DNA of 64,000 nucleotides from Sutcliffiella horikoshii. Lineage in GTDB: Bacteria; Bacillota; Bacilli; Bacillales; Bacillaceae_I. This document shows, in pieces, positions 46,099-54,858 of this stretch (positions are counted from its first letter, which is position 1; every line of letters begins with the position of its first letter). Under the pieces are notes generated by a model. The model worked only from the letters and a program-made list of their open reading frames with translations, was not told the origin of the DNA and ran no database searches. The stretch spans positions 3,782,001 through 3,846,000 of the forward strand of contig NZ_CP020880.1 in NCBI RefSeq assembly GCF_002157855.1, given 5' to 3'. The translations under genes were made by a program, and so were the position numbers.

Positions 46099-46782
46099 TT
46101 ATCTTGAATCAACAGGTTTTGCATATAAAATATATCTTTCCGGCGCCGCACCAGTTAGAGTAAAGGGATAACATGTGGTGAGAAGCAGATCTTCCTTTTC
46201 CTTTTGAAGGGTAATAACTGTTCTGTCATCTTCATCCACTATCTTAGAGTCATAGATTTCATACATATATTCCCCATATGGCATATTCACATAAAATTTA
46301 TCACCGATTTCCAGTTCACCCAAGCGAAGGAAAACAGTATCTCTATGCCCTGATAACACGTTTTGCCCCACTTCACCTGGATAAGATGCACCTTTATAGT
46401 GCCCTACTCCCTTTTCCAGCTCTGCAGGGTCCGTTCCTTCTACTATTGGCAGCTCGGCTTCAAGTCTAGGTATTTTCAGCAGTCCGACTACTTCTCCTGT
46501 CTCAGGTGCAAAATCATCGGGCTTTTTCGGACGGTCTTTTTTATCTGGTGTATCCTTTTCGCCCACCATTCCCTTAGTTATAGAAACAGCATCTTTAAGG
46601 GCCGCCTCCGTTTTTCTATCCATACTGATTTTTTCAAATAGGCCATACCCTATAAAGGAAATACCGGTAACAATAAACAGAAATGCTACAATCATTCCTT
46701 TTTTCAACTTGTCCTGTCTCCTCTTCATTCTTTTTTTCTTTATTATATTTATTCTATCTGTTATACGGAAGACATCAACCAC
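46099..46782 (-). CDS. Class D sortase
   Basis: The cysteine transpeptidase has one N-terminal membrane helix (about 30-50) and a sortase barrel (about 95-225). The catalytic His lies in VLSGHRDTVF, Cys in LLTTCYPF, and Arg in APERYILY. Sortases join LPxTG-like proteins to peptidoglycan. No protein with a sorting signal is visible in this window, so its substrates are elsewhere. The start is uncertain: GTG 46782 overlaps its GGTGG site, while later in-frame ATG and TTG codons before the membrane helix are also possible. It lies 15 nt after the upstream small membrane gene. Confidence 0.88.
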   Translation of the reverse strand: MVDVFRITDRINIIKKKRMKRRQDKLKKGMIVAFLFIVTGISFIGYGLFEKISMDRKTEAALKDAVSITKGMVGEKDTPDKKDRPKKPDDFAPETGEVVGLLKIPRLEAELPIVEGTDPAELEKGVGHYKGASYPGEVGQNVLSGHRDTVFLRLGELEIGDKFYVNMPYGEYMYEIYDSKIVDEDDRTVITLQKEKEDLLLTTCYPFTLTGAAPERYILYAKPVDSR

Positions 46783-46797
46783 CTATTGTTCGACAAA

Positions 46798-47115
46798 TTA
46801 TAGGACTCTATCAAACACTCCAGACAGATTTCTCATTAAAATAGGCAGGAATGCGGCAAAAAAATGCAGCCCTATCAAAGCAAAATAATAAAACTTAAAC
46901 CTAGCCAACTTAAATACAAGCGGAATGATTACAAGAAGAATACCCGCTACGCTAATTAAAGAATAAATCATGGTCCCTTGAGTTTCCCCATAAGTTACAA
47001 GTAAATAAAAGAACCCCACGATACTAATATTGTAGATTAATAATATTAGTGAAAGTGCAAAGCATATGAAATTAGCAGTTCTCTTAAAAAATGATTTCCA
47101 ATCGATATTTTTCAT
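46798..47115 (-). CDS. Small membrane protein upstream of sortase, function unknown
   Basis: The protein has 105 residues with three hydrophobic segments (about 14-40, 48-67 and 74-93) and short charged ends. GGGGG lies 10 nt before the ATG. It ends 15 nt before the sortase start, so the two are probably one transcript, and it might assist the sortase. No family is recognised. Confidence 0.72.
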   Translation of the reverse strand: MKNIDWKSFFKRTANFICFALSLILLIYNISIVGFFYLLVTYGETQGTMIYSLISVAGILLVIIPLVFKLARFKFYYFALIGLHFFAAFLPILMRNLSGVFDRVL

Positions 47116-47225
47116 CGTTCAATATCCCCCTATAAAACACCATTCTTATGTCTATTTCTATAGTTCGATATATAAGTACATTTTCCCTGTTTTTTTCCTA
47201 ATTTCGAAGTAAATATTGTCGAATT

Positions 47226-47250
47226 TAAAAAAGACCCGTAGAAAGGGTCT
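47226..47250 (-). terminator. Intrinsic terminator after the SPOR-amidase gene
   Basis: Minus-strand AGACCC/GGGTCT stem followed by TTTTTTAAA. Confidence 0.8.
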
Positions 47251-47252
47251 CA

Positions 47253-48041
47253 TTAGATGCTGATAAAGGTCGTATAGCCTTGGGATCTTAAAGTCGCAGC
47301 CAAACGGTCTGCGTTTTCTTTTTGCGAGAACGCTCCTGCCTGTACCTTGTATAGATTATCTTCTCTGAACACAAATGTGTTAAAGCCTTTTCTGTTAAGT
47401 TCTGTGGCAAGGCTGTCTGCGTTTTCCTTTGCACGGAATGCCCCTACCTGCACCTTGTATACCCTTGTTACCGGGGGTGTTGTTGGTTTTAGCTTTAAGT
47501 TGAAATATTCTACTAAGCCACCGGCAATGGCCAAGGCACAAGTTCTACGGTAGCTATCCGTTTTCAACAACTGTGCTTCTGGGTAGTAAGTCATAAAGCC
47601 ACACTCACAAAGAATAGATGCCATCGTTGTTTCGCGGAGAACATGGAAATTGGCTGATTTAATGCCTCTATCTCTTCTACCTGTTGCTTGGATGAGTCTG
47701 CGGTGGACCATATTGGCGAGGCGATTGGAATTTGGGGACTGAACAATAGGTGTATATGTTTCTATTCCTTGAGCCGTATTCCATCCTCCATTACCAAATG
47801 CATTTGCATGAATGGAGACAAACGCTCGTGCCCCCCAGGCATTTGCTCTATCTGTGCGTTCTTGCAAAGGAACATCCCTATCGTCTGAGTGAGTGAAAAG
47901 CACCTCCACATCTTGATAGCGCAGTAATTCCTGTCTTGTATATTGGGCAACCACCCTATTGAACTCATATTCTCTCATTCCATCAGGTGTACGCTTTCCA
48001 GGGGTACTGTATCCATGGCCTGCGTCTAACACTATTTTCAT
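47253..48041 (-). CDS. N-acetylmuramoyl-L-alanine amidase (amidase_3) with two SPOR-type repeats
   Basis: No signal peptide is present; the protein starts directly with MKIVLDAGHGYSTPG. The amidase_3 domain (about 1-175) has zinc and catalytic motifs DAGHGY, SIHANAF and ILCECGFMTYY. Two SPOR-like repeats of about 35 residues follow (YKVQVGAFRAKENADSL and YKVQAGAFSQKENADRL). This is the layout of CwlC-type amidases made in the sporulation mother cell to lyse its wall. ATG 48041 is chosen because AGAGGTG is 6 nt upstream; the ATG at 48050 overlaps that site. A sporulation role is inferred from the family. Confidence 0.9.
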   Translation of the reverse strand: MKIVLDAGHGYSTPGKRTPDGMREYEFNRVVAQYTRQELLRYQDVEVLFTHSDDRDVPLQERTDRANAWGARAFVSIHANAFGNGGWNTAQGIETYTPIVQSPNSNRLANMVHRRLIQATGRRDRGIKSANFHVLRETTMASILCECGFMTYYPEAQLLKTDSYRRTCALAIAGGLVEYFNLKLKPTTPPVTRVYKVQVGAFRAKENADSLATELNRKGFNTFVFREDNLYKVQAGAFSQKENADRLAATLRSQGYTTFISI

Positions 48042-48264
48042 ACATTCCACCTCTTTCTACAATTTTAGACCATTTGTACTATTATCATATGTCCCATTTG
48101 TAAAAGATTTACAAAAACAGGCATATGACCTGTCCACCTCCTTGTAACTTTTTATATAATTAAACGTCTAACTATACAAAGAAGGGTATGGGTCATATAT
48201 AGTTGTGTAAGAGGAAGAAACGGCTCATTCGATAAGTCCATACCACCAAAACGGAGGTTGAACT

Positions 48265-48825
48265 ATGTATAAAATAACGTCATTACTACTAATGTTACTG
48301 ATACTGTCTTCATGTGGAACGACGAAAGACTCTTCCCAAGGTAGTCCTGATTCTTCAGATGGAAAAACACCAGTAAGTGAAGGGACGAATGTAGATGATT
48401 CTTCTACAGATCCAAAAGAATCAAAAGATCCTATCAAATCAAAGGAAGAAACTAGAAAGAAGCTAGAAACAAATAAGTTAAATAAAGAAGAATTGGCTGT
48501 TCATGTTGACCGAACAAACCGTGACTTCCTTTTCAAGGTTACTAACGACAAAGAGGAAGATGCCGAAATCCACTTTTCTTCCGGACAAGAGTACGATTAT
48601 GTTGTGTACGACGAATCGGGCAGCGAAGTTAAACGATTTTCCGAAGGCATGATGTACACCCAAGCCATAAAAGAGATGATTTTAGCTCCAGGGGAGTCAT
48701 TGGAGTACCCTATCCCCTACAGCGATTTGACTGCAAGCTTGCCCCCAGGAGAATACACCATCCAATTCATCTTTACTGATTCAAACCATCACGCTACAGC
48801 AAAAGAAACCTTTACTGTCGAATAA
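48265..48825 (+). CDS. Lipoprotein with BsuPI-like (proteinase inhibitor) domain
   Basis: The lipobox LSSC appears near residue 17 (MLLILSSCGTT), followed by a Ser/Asp/Lys-rich linker to about residue 80. The C-terminal domain (about 85-186) has HFSSGQEYDYVVYDESGSEVKRFSEG and GESLEYPIPY, which resemble the BsuPI intracellular proteinase inhibitor fold. As a lipoprotein it would act outside, perhaps protecting the cell from secreted proteases. AGGTTG and GGAGG precede the ATG. It stands alone, followed by a terminator hairpin about 70 nt downstream. Confidence 0.85.
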   Translation: MYKITSLLLMLLILSSCGTTKDSSQGSPDSSDGKTPVSEGTNVDDSSTDPKESKDPIKSKEETRKKLETNKLNKEELAVHVDRTNRDFLFKVTNDKEEDAEIHFSSGQEYDYVVYDESGSEVKRFSEGMMYTQAIKEMILAPGESLEYPIPYSDLTASLPPGEYTIQFIFTDSNHHATAKETFTVE

Positions 48826-48845
48826 GAAGTACCTGTGTCACGAGG

Positions 48846-48874
48846 TTGTAACTGCCACCCAAAAAACCTATAAT
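48846..48874 (+). promoter_or_regulatory. Strong sigma-A-like promoter in the spacer before ywqB
   Basis: TTGTAA, exactly 17 nt and TATAAT. The predicted start near 48881 is only about 16 nt before a terminator hairpin. Confidence 0.6.
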
Positions 48875-48896
48875 AGAATAAGAAGATTTTACCGGC

Positions 48897-48933
48897 AAAG
48901 GTCTACGCGATGAAGTAGACCTTTTCGTTTTTT
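48897..48933 (+). terminator. Intrinsic terminator between the BsuPI-like gene and ywqB
   Basis: AAAGGTCTAC/GTAGACCTTT stem with an 8-nt loop, followed by TCGTTTTTTG. It may end the lipoprotein transcript or attenuate the promoter at 48846. Confidence 0.8.
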
Positions 48934-48935
48934 GC

Positions 48936-49080
48936 AACAAGTCCCCCCTGAAGCCTGGAGAGCAAGGTGTGAGACTCCAGCGGGGGAGTAACGGTAGATT
49001 GAGACCCCGCAGGCAAAGCCGAGGAGGCTCAAGCACCGTCCCGCGGAAAGCGAACACCTGGATCGGAAGGTTGCAGGGAG
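48936..49080. repeat. GC-rich structured intergenic repeat of Bacillaceae type
   Basis: A block of about 140 bp has much higher GC content than its surroundings and several internal complementary pairs: CTGGAG/CTCCAG, GCGGGG/CCCCGC and AGGTGT/ACACCT. From memory, very similar blocks (pieces such as GACCCCGCAGG, CGAGGAGGCTC and CCGCGGAAAGCGA) recur in intergenic regions of many Bacillus genomes. Short open frames across it look spurious. Function unknown. Confidence 0.65.
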
Positions 49081-49119
49081 TTATAGAAACTTTTCAAACA
49101 CTAATGGATGGTGACAAAA

Positions 49120-50673
49120 ATGGAGCAGTTCGCAGCATGGCTGATAAATACATACCCACTCACTAACGACAACAACAGAAACATCCTAAAAGAAGGCCTA
49201 AAACTGTTCCGCCAAGGCAACGTCATACACGCCTACCAAGAAGGATCCAGCATGACCGGAAAAGTACAAGACAACGGCCAAAAACACGTCCTGCTTGACG
49301 AAGAAATCGGTGACCTCAGCAGATGTTCATGTGGCGCAACGACCCTATGCCCCCATCAGCTAGCCACCTTTCTTTCCGTTTGGTCACAATCCAAAACAAT
49401 CGCATCCCTTATCGACGGCTGGAAGGAACAAAGTACGGACAACATCCTTCCAACTTTTGCATCAGCAACAATAAAAAAAGAAGCAACAACCTATGAGGAC
49501 AGCTCCCTTTCAAGCTGGCTGGAATTTGTCGACTACCAGCATCAACAATATAAAAGCTCCATTCCCAGTAAAAGAACGTATCTGACCGGGCTGACACATG
49601 CGTTTTTCCCTAAACTGCGTACACAGGCTCCGAAAAAAGCGGAAATACGTCCATTGTTTTTATTACACGCTTCTCTCTATTGTATGGAACAGGTGATAGA
49701 CAGCTATGATAGCTCCCAGCCTTATCAATACATCGCTGATATCCTGCACCGTTTTGTAGATACGGTGGAAGAGGAATCAAAAGGCTTGTTTCACAGCGCC
49801 ATCGCCTTTCAACTTGACTCTTTGCTGAAGGAAAGCAGGCAACTGATCCGTGAAAAGCTGTTGCAACAAGAGGAACCTTTTATAAGAGAAATGTTTTATG
49901 TATATCAATTCACCTGGAATGATGTGTTCCAGCGTCGCAATTGGATGTCCTCAGAGCTGAAGGAGCTAGAAGGCGAGACGTCCCTGCAGGCTGAGTTGGC
50001 TAAAACCCATTTGTTATTTTTACTAAAAAAAGATGAGGATGCGTTGAAGCTCGTCAAGAAAAACGGCAACCAGTATGCGCCATATCTTTTCCATTGGCTA
50101 CAATCCCTAGTCTCCACCAAAGCGAAGGACCGATTGGAAAGTTGGCTTGCTATCTCACTGCCGATTGTGACGTCCTATATCCATTCGGAACCGACCTATG
50201 ACCGCAAAAGGCAACTGACGAAACATTTGCTTAAATTGTTGACGGATTATGCAATGGAAACAAGGCAAGACAAACTTTATAAGGATGCGATGCGCCAGCT
50301 GATGCCATATAGTTACGGAGAATATGAATGGTATCTGTTTGAAACGAAAAACTACCGTCAATGGGTGGAGTTGCAGCTTTGGATGGGGTTTGAGCTAAGC
50401 GGGTTGGAGGCTTATAAGCTAAAAGAGATAAAGAAAACGGACGCCTATGCGCTTTTCCCGCTCTATCATGTGGCAATAAACAAGGCATTGGAACAGCGCA
50501 ATAAAACCGCTTATAAAGAGGCTACATCTCTGTTGAAGACCCTACATAGTCTGTATAAAAAAGAGAAACTTGAAGACATCTGGCTTCAGTATTTACTGCA
50601 ATTAAAAGAAGGAACAAAGCGACTCCGCTCCTTCCAAGAAGAATTAAAAAAGGGAAGATTCAGTTATGATTAA
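49120..50673 (+). CDS. ywqB: SWIM zinc-finger protein, YwqB-like
   Basis: The N-terminal SWIM zinc finger (about 60-85) reads RCSCGATTLCPHQLA, giving the CxC...CxH ligand set. The remainder is helical with no other recognised domain. SWIM proteins often partner SNF2 helicases; here the gene overlaps the helicase gene by 8 nt, which implies translational coupling and joint function. I start at ATG 49120 (MEQFAAWL) because GGATGGTGA lies just upstream, overlapping the earlier ATG 49108. The role in DNA or RNA handling is inferred. Confidence 0.85.
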   Translation: MEQFAAWLINTYPLTNDNNRNILKEGLKLFRQGNVIHAYQEGSSMTGKVQDNGQKHVLLDEEIGDLSRCSCGATTLCPHQLATFLSVWSQSKTIASLIDGWKEQSTDNILPTFASATIKKEATTYEDSSLSSWLEFVDYQHQQYKSSIPSKRTYLTGLTHAFFPKLRTQAPKKAEIRPLFLLHASLYCMEQVIDSYDSSQPYQYIADILHRFVDTVEEESKGLFHSAIAFQLDSLLKESRQLIREKLLQQEEPFIREMFYVYQFTWNDVFQRRNWMSSELKELEGETSLQAELAKTHLLFLLKKDEDALKLVKKNGNQYAPYLFHWLQSLVSTKAKDRLESWLAISLPIVTSYIHSEPTYDRKRQLTKHLLKLLTDYAMETRQDKLYKDAMRQLMPYSYGEYEWYLFETKNYRQWVELQLWMGFELSGLEAYKLKEIKKTDAYALFPLYHVAINKALEQRNKTAYKEATSLLKTLHSLYKKEKLEDIWLQYLLQLKEGTKRLRSFQEELKKGRFSYD

Positions 50674-53485
50674 TGAGGCGTTATTTGCCAAGTCGAACTA
50701 CATCGAGGAACGGAATCAGTTTTTTCTGTATGTGAAAATTCGCTCTTCCGTCCTGCCGCCATCTCGTTTCACCCCATTGCTCTTTACCTGGCATGAGGGG
50801 TCCTTTTTCGGCTCTGTCCTTGAAGAGTCTACTTATGACGGGATTTCCGGCATATTTTTAAATCCGAGTGACGCACTTGAACTGTATGCCAATAATACCG
50901 AGAATTCTTTTATCGAGCTGGAGTGGTGTGATCAGTCGGAACAATATCGCCTTATTGCTCCCACCGTCGCTGATTTGTTGAACGAAAGAGCCTTTCAACC
51001 AAGCTTTGCCGCGTGGCAAGAAGGCAAACTTTCGTTTTCTTTAACAAAGGAAGGTCAGGAGATGATTGCACAAAATCCTCTCCTCCCTTCTTATGCCGGT
51101 AAAATGGAAGAATGGTTGGACGCCATCATGAAAGATTGGATGGAACGCAAGGAAGAAGGGTACCTCCAAACATACTGGATGGACTATACAAAGGACCCGC
51201 GCCAATTAGCAGCGGAAGGTTCCCTAGTAGAATATTTAGATGAAGAAGACTGGCTTCGAGACATCGGCTGGACGAAAGATACCACTCCATTTAAGCTAGG
51301 GCTCCGTCTTTTGGAACCAGAAAAAGGGGAACAAGACTGGAAGCTGGAAACGTTGCTGAAAGATAAGAAAACAGAAGAATTATATGTGTGGGAGCAGGAT
51401 AGCCTCCCTCCTTCTTATAAAAAATACAAAAAAGAAGTGAACCGCGGCTTCAAAAAGTGGCAGCAGCTGACTCCTTCTTTATTTTCAAATGGCCAGATCC
51501 GGTCCTATTTGACGGAAGAAGATGCATGGCGTTTTCTTGTAGAGGGCAGCGAAAGGCTGTTGGCAATCGGAAGCTTCATCTTCCTTCCGCCATGGTGGCA
51601 AGCTATTAAGGATTCCCGAATCAAGGTAAAAGCAAGAGTGAACGGATCCAAAAAGGGAGGAAACCACTCTCAGTCTTTTGTAGGTCTGCAGTCGTTAGTT
51701 AACTTTGAATGGCGCTTTTCCACCCGCAACACGGAGCTTTCCGAAGAGGAGTTCCTAGCGCTAGTGGAAGAAAACCGCCGTCTTGTACAGATTAAAGGCG
51801 AATGGGTTGTGCTTGATCCAGGGTTTATTGAAGAAATAAAGCGGATGATGAAGCATGCAGAAGAAAATGGGATCCGTATGGAAGACCTGTTGAAAAGCAA
51901 TGCGGCTGGCATGGGTGGGGAAATTCCGGATGATGCCTCGCTGGATGCGGGGGCAAGTTATTCTATCCAGGATATCTCCTACGAGCTAACAGGATCTGCT
52001 GAGCGCTTGATTGAACAGCTTTATCAAGGCAAGGAAATTCCGCCATTTGATGTACCTGAGACATTTAAAGGCGAGCTCAGACCATACCAGGAGCAAGGTG
52101 CAGCATGGCTAACCTTTTTAAGGGATCACGGCTTTGGGGCTTGTCTTGCAGATGACATGGGACTTGGAAAGACTATCCAGCTGATTGCGTATTTCTTATC
52201 ATGCAAGGAAAAAGAGCCAGAAGGTCCACCAGTTCTCATCATTTGCCCGACATCTGTTCTTGGAAACTGGCAAAAAGAACTGGAGAAATTCGCCCCAAGC
52301 TTGGATGTTATGTTGCATTACGGACCTAATCGTGGAAAAGGGTCTATTTTTCGAGAAGCCGTTTTAGATTCAGATGTCGTGTTGACCTCCTATGCCATTT
52401 CGCATCTGGATGAAGAGGAATTGGCAAGTATCGGCTGGCGCACCATCTGCTTGGATGAGGCGCAAAACATCAAGAACGCTGACACGAAGCAATCTCAAGC
52501 AGTGCGAAATTTAAGCGGTGGCCATCACATCGCGCTTACCGGTACCCCAATGGAAAACCGTTTGTCAGAGCTTTGGGCAATCTTTGATTTTATTAACCCT
52601 GGCTATTTGGGGTCACTTGGCTCCTTTCATAAGCAGTTTGTGTTGGCGATCGAGAAGGATCAGGACAAAAAGAAGATTCAACAATTGCAGATGCTCATTC
52701 AACCGTTCCTACTGCGCCGCACCAAGCAGGATGAACAGGTGGCACTGAACCTGCCAGCCAAGCAGGAGCAGAAGGAATATTGCCCGTTGACCATTGAGCA
52801 GGCTTCTATTTATGAACAGCTCGTAAAAGAAACCTTGGATAAGGTGGAAGAGTTGGGTGGGATTCAACGCCGCGGACTTGTGTTGAAAATGCTTGGCCAG
52901 TTGAAGCAGGTGTGTGATCACCCTGCTCTTTATCTGAAAGAGGAAACTCCAGAGAATCTCTTGATGCGCTCCAGTAAGATGGAAAAGCTGGTGGAGTTAG
53001 TGGAGCAGATTCGTTTACGCGGAGAAAGCTGCCTTATTTTCACCCAGTACATTTCCATGGGGAATATGATTATTGAGGCATTAGAATCCTCACTCGGGGA
53101 AAAAGGAAGATTTCTAAACGGCAGTGTCGTTAAAAAAAACCGCGATCAGCTGATTCAAGAATTCCAGGACGGCGAGTTTCATGTGCTGGTGCTTTCTTTG
53201 AAGGCCGGGGGCACCGGCTTAAACCTGACAGCAGCCAACCATGTTATCCATTATGACCGCTGGTGGAACCCGGCCGTGGAGAATCAGGCAACAGACAGAG
53301 CGTACCGGATCGGCCAGAGCAGATTTGTCCACGTTCATAAGTTTATTGCGACAGGCACGCTGGAGGAAAAAATCGATGCGATGATCGAATCCAAGCAGGC
53401 GCTGAACAATCAGATCATCACAAGCGAGGGTTGGATTACTGAACTTGATAATGAGGAATTAAGGGATTTGTTGACGTTGAGGTGA
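50666..53485 (+). CDS. ywqA: SNF2-family helicase, YwqA-like
   Basis: The protein has 939 residues. An N-terminal bacterial SNF2-associated region (about 1-450) precedes the two RecA-like domains. Motifs are CLADDMGLGKTIQLIA (I), CLDEAQNIKNAD (II), ALTGTPMENRLSELW (III), and in the C-terminal domain CLIFTQYISMG, VLVLSLKAGGTGLNLT (V) and DRAYRIGQ (VI). These indicate ATP-driven translocation on double-stranded DNA. The ATG at 50666 overlaps the ywqB stop (ATGATTAA). A strong terminator follows. The nearby ywqE-like gene and ssb relic recall the B. subtilis ywp/ywq neighbourhood. Confidence 0.95.
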   Translation: MINEALFAKSNYIEERNQFFLYVKIRSSVLPPSRFTPLLFTWHEGSFFGSVLEESTYDGISGIFLNPSDALELYANNTENSFIELEWCDQSEQYRLIAPTVADLLNERAFQPSFAAWQEGKLSFSLTKEGQEMIAQNPLLPSYAGKMEEWLDAIMKDWMERKEEGYLQTYWMDYTKDPRQLAAEGSLVEYLDEEDWLRDIGWTKDTTPFKLGLRLLEPEKGEQDWKLETLLKDKKTEELYVWEQDSLPPSYKKYKKEVNRGFKKWQQLTPSLFSNGQIRSYLTEEDAWRFLVEGSERLLAIGSFIFLPPWWQAIKDSRIKVKARVNGSKKGGNHSQSFVGLQSLVNFEWRFSTRNTELSEEEFLALVEENRRLVQIKGEWVVLDPGFIEEIKRMMKHAEENGIRMEDLLKSNAAGMGGEIPDDASLDAGASYSIQDISYELTGSAERLIEQLYQGKEIPPFDVPETFKGELRPYQEQGAAWLTFLRDHGFGACLADDMGLGKTIQLIAYFLSCKEKEPEGPPVLIICPTSVLGNWQKELEKFAPSLDVMLHYGPNRGKGSIFREAVLDSDVVLTSYAISHLDEEELASIGWRTICLDEAQNIKNADTKQSQAVRNLSGGHHIALTGTPMENRLSELWAIFDFINPGYLGSLGSFHKQFVLAIEKDQDKKKIQQLQMLIQPFLLRRTKQDEQVALNLPAKQEQKEYCPLTIEQASIYEQLVKETLDKVEELGGIQRRGLVLKMLGQLKQVCDHPALYLKEETPENLLMRSSKMEKLVELVEQIRLRGESCLIFTQYISMGNMIIEALESSLGEKGRFLNGSVVKKNRDQLIQEFQDGEFHVLVLSLKAGGTGLNLTAANHVIHYDRWWNPAVENQATDRAYRIGQSRFVHVHKFIATGTLEEKIDAMIESKQALNNQIITSEGWITELDNEELRDLLTLR

Positions 53486-53491
53486 TAAACT

Positions 53492-53536
53492 AAAAAAGCG
53501 CAGCACCCATCTACATAGATGAGTCTGCGCTTTTTT
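53492..53536. terminator. Bidirectional intrinsic terminator
   Basis: AAAAAAGCGCAG/CTGCGCTTTTTT with inner CATCTA/TAGATG. Shared by ywqA and the VanZ gene, and it covers the VanZ stop codon. Confidence 0.92.
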
Positions 53537-54041
53537 GTTTGCCCTCTTTACGATTCTTTTTAACGTAAGTAGAAAGAAATCCCGTAATAATCCCTTTCAG
53601 TCCGCCCATCCCATCCAGCCAAACATCTGCCCACTGCCCGCTGCGGTCTGGATGGTGGAATTGCAAAAATTCATCAAGCATTGCAATAACAAGGAGAATG
53701 GATAAACTGAAAGCAAACACTCTCCAATACTTTCTTCCTAGAGAACTGGCAAAGTACCGGACAAGCAAATAACCAAGAACACTATAAAAAAATAGATGAG
53801 CTCCTTTTCGAAAAAGGAATTCTACAAACTGATACCCTCCCATATTGTCCACACTCATTTTGTTATTCACATACGGAATCTCCACTCCCGCAAACACTGC
53901 AGCAATATGTTCCTCTGCCACAAGCATTCGCAAATATGGCCTGATATCCTGCTCAGCATAGGACATGGAAGACAAATAGAACAATATGACGGTCCAGCCA
54001 AAGGCCAGAAACAGATAGTATAGAATCCTCTTATTTCTCAT
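53511..54041 (-). CDS. VanZ family membrane protein
   Basis: The protein has 176 residues with about four membrane helices and a typical VanZ start (LYYLFLAFGWTVILFYLSSM), a middle RKGAHLFFYSVLGYLLVRY and the conserved DEFLQFHHPDRSGQWADVWLDGMGG. VanZ proteins are linked to low-level teicoplanin resistance in enterococci, but most chromosomal relatives have no known role. ATG 54041 has GGTGG 5 nt upstream; the frame opens slightly earlier without a better site. Confidence 0.9.
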   Translation of the reverse strand: MRNKRILYYLFLAFGWTVILFYLSSMSYAEQDIRPYLRMLVAEEHIAAVFAGVEIPYVNNKMSVDNMGGYQFVEFLFRKGAHLFFYSVLGYLLVRYFASSLGRKYWRVFAFSLSILLVIAMLDEFLQFHHPDRSGQWADVWLDGMGGLKGIITGFLSTYVKKNRKEGKQKSADSSM

Positions 54042-54129
54042 ATGAGCCACCACCGTAATTGAGTTAGAAGCTGAAAAAATCCACTTAATTACGGTGTGTC
54101 CTATCTAGGCATGCCTTATACCTTTCTAC

Positions 54130-54624
54130 TCAAATTCTATTCTTACTGGTCACTCCATGTTTTGATTGCTTTAAACTTAGATAGGCCGTTTTCCCATTGT
54201 ATTTGACAAAGATCCTTTGTAATAGCCCTTCCACTAATTTCTGGCAGACTTGTTCCGGGCATTCTAGCTTAAGGAACGCTTTACGCTGTCTGTACCAGGC
54301 ATAAGAGGAGATATCAAGTTGGTAGCTTGGGAGGTTGATGGTTACCGAGATAATCCTTTTATCCTCGTATGAGCGAAAATGCAGTTCAACAGACTGGTTG
54401 GAACTTGTCGAAATGCAACGCCAATTTCCACTTTTAGTCGTTTCTTCCTTAGAAAGTTCCAATGCATCAAAGAAAGAGGATCTCGGTGCTGATGAGTAGT
54501 CATCCTTTGGTTCTCTTACATAAATATAATAATCTTGTCCTTCTTGAATCTGATCTTCCCTGCCTGGAAGGAAACTTACCGTAGTCAACTTAAAATCAGC
54601 CACATCCATCACTCCCTCTTTCAT
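54130..54624 (-). CDS. Hypothetical protein
   Basis: The protein has 164 residues with no signal peptide or membrane segment. It is mixed alpha/beta with patches of charge and a basic C-terminus. AAGGAGG lies 8 nt before ATG 54624, so the gene is well supported. It is divergent from an XRE regulator gene, with about 230 bp between them, and might be under its control, although the operators lie on the regulator's side. I do not recognise a family. Confidence 0.7.
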   Translation of the reverse strand: MKEGVMDVADFKLTTVSFLPGREDQIQEGQDYYIYVREPKDDYSSAPRSSFFDALELSKEETTKSGNWRCISTSSNQSVELHFRSYEDKRIISVTINLPSYQLDISSYAWYRQRKAFLKLECPEQVCQKLVEGLLQRIFVKYNGKTAYLSLKQSKHGVTSKNRI

Positions 54625-54753
54625 CCTAAACTCCTCCTTAGTATAGATAAATTTACTTTTTATAGAAAATATAGGTAATTAGACGATTTACGGTGTTTTT
54701 CTGGGTATTCTGCCCTATTCTCATTCATTCTCTTTCTTTTGCAAAATTCGACA

Positions 54754-54800
54754 ATGTTCTATTTAAGAACATAAAAGAATATTGTTCTAGACGAGAACAA
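54754..54800 (+). promoter_or_regulatory. Two palindromic operators upstream of the XRE regulator gene
   Basis: Two 19-bp elements, ATGTTCTATTTAAGAACAT (54754-54772) and TTGTTCTAGACGAGAACAA (54782-54800), share perfect TGTTCT/AGAACA arms with 5-nt centres that differ. Their centres are 28 bp apart. The first fills the spacer of a possible promoter (TCGACA at 54748, TAAAAG at 54772). They probably bind the XRE protein encoded just downstream. Confidence 0.7.
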
Positions 54801-54858
54801 CCACTTCTTCCCTTTTCCATTACGTTAAAAGAAATGCGGAAAAGAGGCAGGAGATATG

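Noticed and set aside
45001-48041. Wall genes considered as one sortase-pilus operon
   Set aside because: Each gene or gene pair has its own terminator, and no pilin or sorting signal is present.
48812-49057. 81-codon minus-strand frame
   Set aside because: It lies across the GC-rich intergenic repeat and a terminator; no ribosome binding site. Such frames over this repeat look spurious.
54754-54800. Palindromes considered as LexA/SOS boxes
   Set aside because: The half-sites face the other way (GTTC outward, 5-nt centre); Bacillus SOS boxes are GAAC-N4-GTTC.
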